DNA of 64,000 nucleotides from Streptomyces roseifaciens (GTDB lineage Bacteria; Actinomycetota; Actinomycetes; Streptomycetales; Streptomycetaceae): positions 2,294,001-2,358,000 of the forward strand of contig NZ_LNBE01000004.1 in NCBI RefSeq assembly GCF_001445655.1, read 5' to 3'. Of this stretch, positions 1 to 8,786 are shown piece by piece (position 1 is the stretch's first letter; each line of letters begins with the position of its first letter). A model generated the notes under the pieces. The model worked only from the letters and a program-made list of their open reading frames with translations. It was not told the origin of the DNA and did no database searches. A program made the position numbers and the translations under genes.

Positions 1-435
1 CGTGCGGCCGTGGAAGTTGCCGCCCGCCACGACGATCTTCGCCCGGCCGTCCGGCACGCCCTTGACCTTGTACCCCCACTTGCGGGCGGTCTTCACGGCC
101 GTCTCGACCGCCTCCGCGCCCGTGTTCATGGGCAGCACCATGTCCTTGCCGCACAGCGCGGCGAGCTCGGTGCAGAATTCGGCGAAGCGGTCGTGGTGGA
201 AGGCGCGCGAGGTCAGCGTCACCCGATCGAGCTGCGCCTTCGCGGCGTTGATCAGACGCCGGTTGCCGTGGCCGAAGTTGAGCGCGGAGTACCCGGCGAG
301 CATGTCGAGATAGCGCCGTCCCTCGACGTCCGTCATCCAGGCGCCCTCCGCGTACGCGACGACGACCGGCAACGGATGGTAGTTGTGCGCGCTGTGGGCC
401 TCGGCGGCGGCGATGCTGCGTTCCGTGGAAGTCAC
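1..435 (-). CDS. rocD: Ornithine--oxo-acid transaminase, N-terminal part only
   Basis: PLP-dependent class III aminotransferase that converts ornithine and a 2-oxo acid to glutamate-5-semialdehyde and an amino acid in cytosolic arginine/ornithine catabolism. The reverse strand opens with GTG at 435 and reads MTSTERSIAAAEAHSAHNYH. It then shows the family motifs FGHGN, the PLP-phosphate-contacting NTGAEAVETAVKTARKWGY stretch, and GGNFHGR just before the window edge. About 145 of roughly 400 residues are present; the catalytic lysine and the C-terminus lie outside the window. It is divergent from trpS with about 125 bp between the starts. Family assignment is firm. The ornithine substrate is inferred from overall similarity, since related class III enzymes share these motifs. 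Confidence 0.85.
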   Translation of the reverse strand, partial: MTSTERSIAAAEAHSAHNYHPLPVVVAYAEGAWMTDVEGRRYLDMLAGYSALNFGHGNRRLINAAKAQLDRVTLTSRAFHHDRFAEFCTELAALCGKDMVLPMNTGAEAVETAVKTARKWGYKVKGVPDGRAKIVVAGGNFHGRT

Positions 436-547
436 CGTGTGCTCCGTTCGTGTACGGGCATGCGTGTGCGGGCATTGCTGTGCCCCCTGTTCCACCTTTC
501 TACTACTCGCGGCCCCACCGTCGGACGGAGTCGGGCACCGCACCTGA

Positions 548-1573
<1,026 letters not shown>

Positions 1574-1706
1574 GGGCGGCCGGGCCACCGGAAGCGCTCC
1601 GGGCCCCTGGTCCCGGCCCGTACGGGACCAGGAGCTCTGGCACGGGGTGTGGCACAGCCGTCACACTGGCCACGGGGACATACAGGCGCACAGGAGGGAG
1701 AACGCA

Positions 1707-2294
1707 ATGGGGACCGTAACGCTCGGCGTTTCGATCGCGGTCCCGGAGCCGTACGGCAGCTTCCTCCAGAAGCGCCGCGAGGGCTTCGGGGACCCGCACG
1801 CGCACGGCATCCCCACCCACGTCACCCTGCTGCCGCCCACCGAGGTCGACACCTCGTCCCTGCCCGCGATCGAGGCGCACCTCGCCCGGGTCGCCGCCGA
1901 GGGCCGGCCGTTCCCCATGCGCCTGTCCGGCACCGGCACCTTCCGCCCCCTCTCGCCCGTCGTCTACGTCAACGTGGTCGAGGGCTCCTCCTCCTGCGCC
2001 TGGCTGCAGAAGCGCATCCGGGACGCCTCCGGGCCCGTCGCCCGCGAGCTGCAGTTCCCGTACCACCCGCACGTCACCATCGCCCACGGCATCGCCGAGG
2101 AGGCCATGGACCGGGCCTACGCGGAGCTCGCCGGCTTCCGGGCCGCCTGGACGATCGACGCCTTCGCCCTCTACGAGCAGGGCGAGGACGGCGTGTGGCG
2201 CCTGGAGCGCGAGTATCCGTTCGGGGAGGGGGAGGGGACGGCGCCGGCCGTCCCCCAGCAGTCCGGCGCACGACCCCCCGCGCCTTCGCGTTAG
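1707..2294 (+). CDS. 2'-5' RNA ligase family protein (2H phosphoesterase)
   Basis: A 195-residue cytosolic protein of the 2H phosphoesterase superfamily. Two HxT motifs are visible: HVTL near residue 36 (after GIPT) and HVTI near residue 129 (after YHP). These histidine pairs form the active site in LigT/CPDase-like enzymes acting on 2',3'-cyclic or 2'-5' linked nucleotides. The start is ATG 1707, preceded by a strong AGGAGGGAG at 1692-1700; an in-frame upstream extension to 1647 has no ribosome site. The C-terminal ~25 residues are Pro/Ala/Arg-rich and probably disordered. The biological substrate in actinomycetes is unknown. Confidence 0.85.
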   Translation: MGTVTLGVSIAVPEPYGSFLQKRREGFGDPHAHGIPTHVTLLPPTEVDTSSLPAIEAHLARVAAEGRPFPMRLSGTGTFRPLSPVVYVNVVEGSSSCAWLQKRIRDASGPVARELQFPYHPHVTIAHGIAEEAMDRAYAELAGFRAAWTIDAFALYEQGEDGVWRLEREYPFGEGEGTAPAVPQQSGARPPAPSR

Positions 2295-2343
2295 CGCAGC
2301 TCGGCCCGGGCGTAACCCCACTCCCGGGTGGTAGACGTACGCC

Positions 2344-3216
2344 ATGGAATGGCTGACGCGGCTCCCCGGCATCGGGCCCCTGATCACCCGCCTCATGCGG
2401 ACCCACGCGTGGCGCTCGTACGAGACCCTGGACCGGGTGAAGTGGACCAGGCTCGCCGCCGCGATCACCTTCACCAGCTTCGTGGCCCTCTTCCCCCTGC
2501 TCACCGTGGGGGCCGCCGTCGGCGCGGCCCTGCTCAGCGAGGAGCAGATGCGGGACCTGGAGCGACGGCTCGCCGAGCAGGTGCCCGGCATCTCCGGCCA
2601 GCTCGACCTCAGCAGCCTCGTCGACAACGCCGGCACGGTCGGGATCGTGGCCGGAGCGCTGCTCCTGTTCACCGGCATCGGCTGGATCGGCTCGCTGCGG
2701 GAGTCCCTGCGCGCTGTGTGGGAGAAGGAGGAGAGCCCCGGCAACCCCGTCCTGCTCCGGCTCAAGGACGGGGGGCTGCTCCTGGGCCTCGGCGGCGTCG
2801 CGCTCCTCTCGCTGGGCTGCTCGGTCTTCGCGCAGGCGGCCGTGGACTGGGTGGCCGCCAGGACCGGGCTGGACGGCGTCGGCGGGCTGCTGACCGCGGC
2901 CGGCTTCTGCATCGCCGTCCTCGCCGACTTCCTGCTGATGCTCTACGTGCTCTCCCGGCTGCCCGGCGTCCTGCCCCCGCGCCGCCGCCTCGTCGTCGGC
3001 GCGCTCCTCGGGGCCGTGGGCCTGGAGCTGCTGAAACTGCTGCTCGGCGGCTATCTGCGGGGCGTGGCGGCGAAGAGCATGTACGGGGCCTTCGGCACGC
3101 CCGTCGCCCTGCTGCTGTGGATCAACTTCATGGCGAAGCTGGTGCTGTTCTGCGCGGCGTGGACGGCCACGCCGCCGGAGGACGGGCCGTCACGGGAGAA
3201 GGACCTCATGGAGTGA
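2344..3216 (+). CDS. YihY/virulence factor BrkB family membrane protein
   Basis: A 290-residue polytopic inner-membrane protein. The family N-terminal segment is present (RVKWTRLAAAITFTSFVALF), followed by about six hydrophobic segments. Typical features include the GIGWIGSLRESLRAVWEKEE loop and the final LLLWINFMAKLVLFCAAW helix. The family was once annotated as ribonuclease BN, but it has no nuclease motif and should not be called that; its function is unclear. The start is ATG 2344, 50 bp after the upstream gene. It stands 48 bp tail-to-tail from the D-Ala-D-Ala carboxypeptidase gene. Confidence 0.88.
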   Translation: MEWLTRLPGIGPLITRLMRTHAWRSYETLDRVKWTRLAAAITFTSFVALFPLLTVGAAVGAALLSEEQMRDLERRLAEQVPGISGQLDLSSLVDNAGTVGIVAGALLLFTGIGWIGSLRESLRAVWEKEESPGNPVLLRLKDGGLLLGLGGVALLSLGCSVFAQAAVDWVAARTGLDGVGGLLTAAGFCIAVLADFLLMLYVLSRLPGVLPPRRRLVVGALLGAVGLELLKLLLGGYLRGVAAKSMYGAFGTPVALLLWINFMAKLVLFCAAWTATPPEDGPSREKDLME

Positions 3217-3263
3217 GGCCGGCCCGGCGGAAGACGGAACCACCGGGACCGGCGACGTACCGC

Positions 3264-4604
3264 CTACCCCTTCGGCCGCGGCCAGCGGCGGTGCACCACG
3301 AACGCTCCGGCGGCCAGCGCCACGAGCGCCCCGCCCGTGATCCCCACGGCCGTCCACATCCCGCCGGAACCCGCGCTCGCCACCGACGCCTGCGTGCTGC
3401 TCCCGCCGGCCTTGCCGGCGCCGTCCTTGCCGCCCGCGGCGCCTCCCTTCGGGGGAACCAGCATGCCGACCGGCTTGACGTGCCCGGCGGCCTCGAAGCC
3501 CCAGTCCAGGAGCCGCGCGGTCTCCTTGTAGACCTCGTACTGCTCCTGGATCTCCGGGTTCATCACCGTCACCAGCAGCTTGCGCCCGTCGTGCTGGGCG
3601 ACGCCCGTGAAGGTGTTGCCCGCGTTGGTGGTCGAGCCGTTCTTCACCCCGGCCATGCCCTTGTACGGCATGCCGTTCGGCATGCCCTCGCCCGTCAGCA
3701 GCCGGTTCGTGTTGACGATGCCGAAGCTCTCGCGCGGCTTGCCCGGCTTCTCCTCGCCGGGGAACTGCGCCGACACCGTCGAGCAGTACTCCCGGAAGTC
3801 CGCCTTCTGCAGCCCCGAACGGGCGAACAGCGTCAGGTCGTACGCGCTGGAGACCTGCTCGTCCGCGTCGTAGCCGTCGGGGGTGACGACGTGGGTGTCC
3901 AGCGCCTGCAGATCCTCGGCGTGCGCCTGCATGTCCTTCACGGTCTTCGGGATCCCTCCGTTCATGGACGCGAGGACGCGCACCGCATCGTTGCCCGAGC
4001 GCAGGAACACGCCCAGCCACAGGTCGTGGACGCTGTACGAGGACCCCTCCTTCACCCCCACGGCGCTGCTGCCGGCGCCCATGCCCTCCAGGTCGGAGGG
4101 CATGACCCGGTGCGTCTTCGTCCGGGGGAGCTTCGGCAGCACCGTGTCGGCGAAGAGCATCTTCAGCGTCGAGGCGGGCGGCAGCTGCCAGTGCGCGTTG
4201 TTCGCGGCGAGGATCTCGCCCGACTCCGCGTCCGCCACGAGCCAGGAGCGCCCGCTGAGGTCCTTGGGCAGCTGCGGCGCGCCCGGGCCGAGCTGCACCT
4301 GCGGGCCCGGCAGGCCCAGCATCTCGCCGCCCACGGTGGACATCCGGGCGGGCGGCCTCCGGGGCGCGCCCCGGCCGATGCCCTTGCCGTCGTCCTCCAC
4401 TGCCGTGGCGCCCCCGGTGGCCCGGACGCCCGAGGGGCTGGGGCTCACGCTCGGGCGGCTCGGGGTCGGGGAGGGCGTGGGATCGGCAAGGGCGGGGGCG
4501 GCGGTCGTCAACGGGACGATCAGAGAGGCGGCGGCCGCGAGCGCGGCCCCGTGACGTCGTCGCGTCGCGGCGGCCCGCTTGGGGCGTGATGTCGTCGTCG
4601 GCAC
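3264..4604 (-). CDS. D-alanyl-D-alanine carboxypeptidase, S11 family, membrane-anchored
   Basis: A low-molecular-weight penicillin-binding protein that trims the terminal D-Ala of peptidoglycan stem peptides outside the membrane. Start GTG 4604 gives a basic region plus a hydrophobic signal ending ALA near residue 39, then a Pro/Ser-rich linker. The catalytic motifs are STLK (Ser145, Lys148), SGN (203-205) and KNG (321-323), the last in place of the usual KTG box. A C-terminal transmembrane helix (about 410-436) ends in HRRWPRPKG, so the enzyme is probably anchored at both ends or held by its tail after signal cleavage. A longer frame to 4952 would overlap the divergent gene at 4717 and has no supporting signal. 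The chosen start has only a weak upstream GGGTAG. Confidence 0.88.
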   Translation of the reverse strand: MPTTTSRPKRAAATRRRHGAALAAAASLIVPLTTAAPALADPTPSPTPSRPSVSPSPSGVRATGGATAVEDDGKGIGRGAPRRPPARMSTVGGEMLGLPGPQVQLGPGAPQLPKDLSGRSWLVADAESGEILAANNAHWQLPPASTLKMLFADTVLPKLPRTKTHRVMPSDLEGMGAGSSAVGVKEGSSYSVHDLWLGVFLRSGNDAVRVLASMNGGIPKTVKDMQAHAEDLQALDTHVVTPDGYDADEQVSSAYDLTLFARSGLQKADFREYCSTVSAQFPGEEKPGKPRESFGIVNTNRLLTGEGMPNGMPYKGMAGVKNGSTTNAGNTFTGVAQHDGRKLLVTVMNPEIQEQYEVYKETARLLDWGFEAAGHVKPVGMLVPPKGGAAGGKDGAGKAGGSSTQASVASAGSGGMWTAVGITGGALVALAAGAFVVHRRWPRPKG

Positions 4605-4716
4605 GTTCGTGAAACTACCCCGCCACCTGGGGGTTCCAGTCGCCGCCTCACTGGCTCGGATGACGCCCGGGGACCCGATAGGACTAGTGCGCTGACCCGA
4701 ACGCATACTGAAACCC

Positions 4717-5025
4717 ATGCCGAGCACTTCGTCCGACGCCGCCCCCGCCGCGTCCGGGGCCTCCGCCGCCCCTGCCGCCCCCGCCGTCCTCACCCGTCCC
4801 GTCTCCTGGTTCCTGCTCGCCTTCGGCGCGTGGAGCTGGGTCATCTGGATCACCTTCGCGAAGAATCTGTGGAAGGACGGCAGCGGTCTCGCCTTTGACG
4901 ACGCGGGTGACCCGACCGCGTACTTCTGGGTGCATCTCGCGCTCGCGGTCACCTCGTTTCTTCTGGGGACGGCCGTGGGGCTGATCGGGTTGCGCGGCGT
5001 CAGGGCGCTGCGGCGCAGGTCATAG
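4717..5025 (+). CDS. Small two-helix membrane protein, SCO4846-like
   Basis: A 102-residue protein with an Ala/Pro-rich N-terminus (about 1-25), a first transmembrane helix in WFLLAFGAWSWVIWITF (about 30-48), a short polar loop containing LWKDGSGLAFDDAGDPTAYF, and a second helix (about 70-93) ending in a basic GVRALRRRS tail. No enzymatic motif is visible. It is divergent from the carboxypeptidase gene, and from memory this pairing is conserved in Streptomyces. That suggests a cell-envelope role but does not prove one. The ATG 4717 start leaves a 112 bp shared promoter region. Confidence 0.75.
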   Translation: MPSTSSDAAPAASGASAAPAAPAVLTRPVSWFLLAFGAWSWVIWITFAKNLWKDGSGLAFDDAGDPTAYFWVHLALAVTSFLLGTAVGLIGLRGVRALRRRS

Positions 5026-5048
5026 GAGCCCGCCGGGCACCGGGGCGA

Positions 5049-6602
5049 TCAGAGCCGCCCCAGCTCCCACAGGCGCCACTGCCCGGTCCCGTCGGAGAGG
5101 TACTGCGTCCCCGAGACGGACGCGCTGCTCAGCACGTAGTCCTTCTTCTGCCACAGGGGCAGCACGGGGACGTCCTGGGCGATGATCTCCTGGATGGCCC
5201 GGAAGTCCTTCGAGACGCCGCTGCGCCGGGAGCTGTCCTGCGTGGCGCCGATGAGCTGCTCCACCTTCGGATTGGCGTAGCCCGTGCGGAAGGAGGAGGA
5301 CCGGCCCACGAGGGGGGTGGTGAAGTTGTCCGGGTCGGGGAAGTCGGCCAGCCAGCCGACGCAGTACGCGTCGTAGTCGCCCCGCGCGTAGCCCTGCCGG
5401 AACTCCGTCCACTCCACGTGCCGCGTGGTCACCTCGAACAGCCCGGTGCTCTCCAGCTGCCGCTCGAGCAGCGCCGCCTCCTCGTCCGTGGCGGCGCCCT
5501 GCGAGTACGCGAGCGTGAAGCGGACGGGGGTGGTGATGCCGGCGCGGCTCAGGGCGGAGCGTGCGGACTCGGGGTCCGGCCGGGGGTTGAGGTCGAAGAA
5601 CGACGTGGTGTGGCCGCCGAGGCCCTGGGGGATGAGGGAGTACAGCGGTTCGACGGTGCGGCGGTGCACGTCGCGCGCGAGGGCCTCGCGGTCGACGACG
5701 GCGGCGATGGCCCGGCGGACCGGCAGCGCCTTCAGCGGCGAGCCCTCGCGCAGGTTGAAGAACATGGAGCGGGTCTCGGAGCCGGCGCTCTCCATCAGCT
5801 TCACCCCGGTGTCGGACAGGGAGTGCGCGGCGATGTCGGATGGCGGCATCAGCCGCCCGGCGACGTCGAGGGAGCGCTGCTTCCACGCCTTGCTCATCGT
5901 GGCCGCGTCCCGGAAGTAGTGCACCGTCACGTCGCCGCCCCGGTGCTTCACGGCGCCCTGGTAGTTCTTGTTGGGCCGCAGCTCGGCCACGGAGCGCGGG
6001 CGGTAGCCCTTGAGGGCGTACGGGCCGGAGCCGTCGGCCTCGGTGCCGGTGCGCAGCCTGTCGGCCGGGTAGCGCGAGCTGTCGACTATGGCGCCGGCGC
6101 CGGTGGCTATCTTGAACGGGAACGTGGCGTCCGGGACCCGCAGCCGGAAGGTGACGGTCCGTCCGGTGGTGCCGACGGACTCCAGGGTGTCCAGCAGCGA
6201 CTGCGGGCCCTGGGGCGACTTGATCCGCAGGATCCGGTCGAAGGAGAACTTCACGTCCTCGGCGGTCAGTTCGCGCCCGTTGCCGAACTTCAGGCCCTCG
6301 CGGAGCTCGCACCGGTACGTGCGTAAGTCCTTCCCCTGGAAGCCGCACCGGTCGGCCGCGTCCGGCACGGGGGAGCCCGTGCCGGGGGCGTAGGTCAGCA
6401 ATGACTGATAGACGTTGCTGAACAGCGCCCAGGAGCCCGCGTCGTAGGCGCCGGCGGGGTCGAGGGAGGTGACGGTGTCCGTGGTGCCGACGGTGATCGG
6501 CCCCTGGTCCTCGTCCCCCGGCGAGACCAGCGTGCACCCTCCCGCCCCGCCCGCCAACAGCACCGCAGCCACCACGGCCGCCCCCGCCCGAAGCCCACGC
6601 AT
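5049..6602 (-). CDS. ABC transporter substrate-binding lipoprotein, peptide/nickel (SBP_bac_5) type
   Basis: A 517-residue family-5 extracellular solute-binding protein. The signal peptide ends in a lipobox (LAGGAGGC, Cys about 23), so it should be lipid-anchored on the outer face of the membrane. The fold is recognised from TDTVTSLDPAGAYD, the FGNGRELTAEDVKFSFDRIL segment and the final LPLWQKKDYVLS part. The family binds oligopeptides or similar ligands. No permease or ATPase gene is adjacent, so it is an orphan binding protein or works with a transporter encoded elsewhere. It ends 24 bp from the convergent small membrane protein gene. Confidence 0.88.
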   Translation of the reverse strand: MRGLRAGAAVVAAVLLAGGAGGCTLVSPGDEDQGPITVGTTDTVTSLDPAGAYDAGSWALFSNVYQSLLTYAPGTGSPVPDAADRCGFQGKDLRTYRCELREGLKFGNGRELTAEDVKFSFDRILRIKSPQGPQSLLDTLESVGTTGRTVTFRLRVPDATFPFKIATGAGAIVDSSRYPADRLRTGTEADGSGPYALKGYRPRSVAELRPNKNYQGAVKHRGGDVTVHYFRDAATMSKAWKQRSLDVAGRLMPPSDIAAHSLSDTGVKLMESAGSETRSMFFNLREGSPLKALPVRRAIAAVVDREALARDVHRRTVEPLYSLIPQGLGGHTTSFFDLNPRPDPESARSALSRAGITTPVRFTLAYSQGAATDEEAALLERQLESTGLFEVTTRHVEWTEFRQGYARGDYDAYCVGWLADFPDPDNFTTPLVGRSSSFRTGYANPKVEQLIGATQDSSRRSGVSKDFRAIQEIIAQDVPVLPLWQKKDYVLSSASVSGTQYLSDGTGQWRLWELGRL

Positions 6603-6683
6603 CCCCGCGCCCCCTCCGCCCAGTGATGCGCCTCACTCAAACACAGGAACGGCCGTGCGTCCGGAAAATCGGCCAAGTGATCG

Positions 6684-7463
6684 TCAGAGTTCCTTCCGGG
6701 CCAGGAAGTCGACGATCAGCTTCTCCCACTCGCGCGGCTTCTCGGCCATCGGGATGTGGCCCGTTTCGATCTCCGCGTACTCCGCACCGGGGATCCCGTC
6801 CGCCAGGAGACGGGAGTTGGCGGGGGAGACGAGGGTGTCCTGCAGGGTGGCTATCACCAGGGTCGGGACGGAGATTCCGGCCAGGTGGGGCCGGGTGTCG
6901 GCGGTCGCCACCACGGCGGCCTGCTCGGCGGCCCCGGCCGGGACGCCCGCGGCGATCAGGTCCAGGAAGGCCGGCACGTGCTCGGCGGGCACGGCGTTGT
7001 AGAAGTCCTCGCCGAAGCCGGACAGGACGATGAACCGGGCGAAGGCCTCGACGTCGCCGTTCGCGAGGAAGTGCTGCCAGAGGTCCAGCGAGGCCAGCGT
7101 GCGGTTGTCCGGCCGGGCCAGACCGGCCGTCAGGACCAGCCCGCGCACCCGGTCCGGGTACCGGGCCGCCGTCCGGACGGACACCAGGGTGCCCAGCGAG
7201 TAGCCGAGGAGGGTGAACGTGTCGAGGCCCGCCGCGTCGGCGGCGGCCACGATCCCGTCCACGAGGCCGTCCAGGGTCAGTCGCTCCGCGCGGGGCGTCG
7301 CACCGGAGCCGGGGTAGTCGGGGGCCACCACGGTGTGGTGCTCGGCGAGGGCCGGAATGATCGGTGCGTAGTTCCCCTCGATGCTGCCGCCCGCGCCGTG
7401 CGCGAGGAGGAGGCCGGGGCCGGAGCCGGTGACGGTGGTGGCGAATGCGGGAATCTGTGTCAT
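6684..7463 (-). CDS. Alpha/beta hydrolase
   Basis: A 259-residue cytosolic alpha/beta-hydrolase. The oxyanion HGAGG motif is near residues 22-26, the nucleophile elbow GYSLG places Ser at about 89, and the acid (LQD) and histidine (TGH) follow in the last third, so the catalytic triad looks complete. The substrate cannot be told from sequence. The gene is divergent from a MerR-family regulator, and the start ATG 7463 lies only about 20 bp from a dyad operator, so it is very probably the target of that regulator. Confidence 0.85.
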   Translation of the reverse strand: MTQIPAFATTVTGSGPGLLLAHGAGGSIEGNYAPIIPALAEHHTVVAPDYPGSGATPRAERLTLDGLVDGIVAAADAAGLDTFTLLGYSLGTLVSVRTAARYPDRVRGLVLTAGLARPDNRTLASLDLWQHFLANGDVEAFARFIVLSGFGEDFYNAVPAEHVPAFLDLIAAGVPAGAAEQAAVVATADTRPHLAGISVPTLVIATLQDTLVSPANSRLLADGIPGAEYAEIETGHIPMAEKPREWEKLIVDFLARKEL

Positions 7464-7481
7464 GGGCAAGAGGTTGCCGTA

Positions 7482-7495
7482 TGACATCAGTGTCA
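7482..7495. promoter_or_regulatory. Candidate MerR operator in divergent promoter
   Basis: The inverted repeat TGACA-TCAG-TGTCA lies between the hydrolase start (7463) and the MerR start (7526). On the hydrolase strand it overlaps a good TTGACA -35 element, with no strong -10. This is the usual placement for MerR-type regulators, which bind inside the promoter spacer and activate by untwisting. The dyad is directly visible; binding is inferred. Confidence 0.6.
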
Positions 7496-7525
7496 AGGTC
7501 AAGTCCTGATGGGGGAGAACTGCAC

Positions 7526-7921
7526 ATGCGCATCGGAGAGCTGTCACGCCGTACCGGAGTGAGCCCCCGGCTCCTGCGCTACTACGAGGAGCAGGGCCTG
7601 CTCGGCTCCGAGCGGGACGCCAACGGCTACCGCAGATACCGGCAGGACGCCGCCGAGCGCGTCGGCCGCATCCGCGAGCTCCTCGACGCCGGCATGACGA
7701 CGGAGACCATCCGCACGCTCCTGCCCTGCGCCCAGGGCGGCCCCGGCCTGCTCGCCTGCACGCACTCCGTCCGGGCCGTCGACGACCAGCTCGCCCGGGT
7801 GGAGGAGCAGATGGCCGGGCTCCGGCGCCGCAAGGAGGCGCTGCTCGGCGTGGCCGAGGCGATGGACACCCGGCGGCGCGAGGACGAGGCGCTCGCCCTG
7901 CAGGCCCTGCGCTCGGCCTGA
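7526..7921 (+). CDS. MerR family transcriptional regulator
   Basis: A 131-residue regulator. The N-terminal winged helix-turn-helix is clear (MRIGELSRRTGVSPRLLRYY, then GYRRYRQDAAERVGRIRELL), followed by a dimerisation coiled coil (about 85-110). There is a Cys at about 69 (LPCAQGG) and one at about 78 (ACTHS), but no metal-site signature that I recognise. The start is ATG 7526 with GGGGGAG about 8 nt upstream. It is divergent from the alpha/beta hydrolase that it probably controls, and its 3' end faces a strong bidirectional terminator shared with the sdh operon. Confidence 0.92.
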   Translation: MRIGELSRRTGVSPRLLRYYEEQGLLGSERDANGYRRYRQDAAERVGRIRELLDAGMTTETIRTLLPCAQGGPGLLACTHSVRAVDDQLARVEEQMAGLRRRKEALLGVAEAMDTRRREDEALALQALRSA

Positions 7922-7954
7922 GCCCGGGCACGTTCCGCGCGGCCGGCGGCACGG

Positions 7955-8008
7955 CAAAGGCCGGGGCCCCGCTCCTCCCCGAAGGGGGAAGCGGGGCCCC
8001 GGCCTTTG
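7955..8008. terminator. Bidirectional terminator between merR and sdhB
   Basis: A perfect 19-bp stem (CAAAGGCCGGGGCCCCGCT at 7955-7973 with its complement at 7990-8008) and a 16-nt loop. It lies in the gap between two convergent genes and can end transcription from either side. Confidence 0.88.
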
Positions 8009-8027
8009 CGCGGAAGCGGACCGCAGG

Positions 8028-8786
8028 TCAGAAGCGGCGCGTGATGAGCGCCCGCTTCACCTCCTGGATCGCCTTGGTGACCTCGATGCCACGCGGGCAG
8101 GCGTCCGTGCAGTTGAACGTGGTGCGGCAACGCCACACGCCGTCCTTGTCGTTCAGGATCTCCAGGCGCTGCTCACCGGCCTCGTCGCGCGAGTCGAAGA
8201 TGAAGCGGTGCGCGTTGACGATCGCCGCCGGGCCGAAGTACTGGCCGTCGTTCCAGAACACCGGGCACGAGGACGTGCACGCGGCGCACAGGATGCACTT
8301 GGTGGTGTCGTCGAAGCGCTCGCGGTCCTCGGCGGACTGCAGGCGCTCGCGCGTCGGCTCGTTGCCCTTGGTGATCAGGAAGGGCATCACGTCGCGGTAG
8401 GCCTGGAAGAACGGCTCCATGTCGACCACGAGGTCCTTCAGGACCGTGAGGCCCTTGATGGGCTCGACCGTGATCGGCTTCGACGGGTTGATGTCCTTGA
8501 TCAGCGTCTTGCACGCGAGGCGGTTCTTGCCGTTGATGCGCATCGCGTCGGAGCCGCAGATGCCGTGCGCGCAGGAGCGACGGAACGTCAGCGTACCGTC
8601 GACGTCCCACTTGATCTTGTGGAGACCGTCGAGGACCCGCTCCTTGGGGTCGATGTCGACCTCGAAGTCCTGCCAGGTGACCTCGTCCGAGACCTCCGGG
8701 TTGAACCGGCGGATGCGGAAGGTGACCTTGATGTAGGGAGAGGCCGCGGAGTCGGCCTCGACCTTGTCGAGAGTCGCGGTGCTCAT
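8028..8786 (-). CDS. sdhB: Succinate dehydrogenase iron-sulfur subunit
   Basis: A 252-residue electron-transfer subunit of respiratory complex II on the cytoplasmic face of the membrane. The [2Fe-2S] ligands are in RSCAHGICGSDAMRINGKN and the later Cys of RLAC; the [4Fe-4S] and [3Fe-4S] clusters use CILCAACTSSCPVFW and CRTTFNCTDACPRG. It is the last gene of the sdhCDAB operon. Its ATG overlaps the sdhA stop in TGATG at 8784-8788, which implies translational coupling. Length and motif order are normal. Confidence 0.97.
   Translation of the reverse strand: MSTATLDKVEADSAASPYIKVTFRIRRFNPEVSDEVTWQDFEVDIDPKERVLDGLHKIKWDVDGTLTFRRSCAHGICGSDAMRINGKNRLACKTLIKDINPSKPITVEPIKGLTVLKDLVVDMEPFFQAYRDVMPFLITKGNEPTRERLQSAEDRERFDDTTKCILCAACTSSCPVFWNDGQYFGPAAIVNAHRFIFDSRDEAGEQRLEILNDKDGVWRCRTTFNCTDACPRGIEVTKAIQEVKRALITRRF

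Noticed and set aside
2344..3216. Ribonuclease BN annotation
   Set aside because: YihY/BrkB membrane proteins carry no nuclease motif; the old name is a known misannotation.
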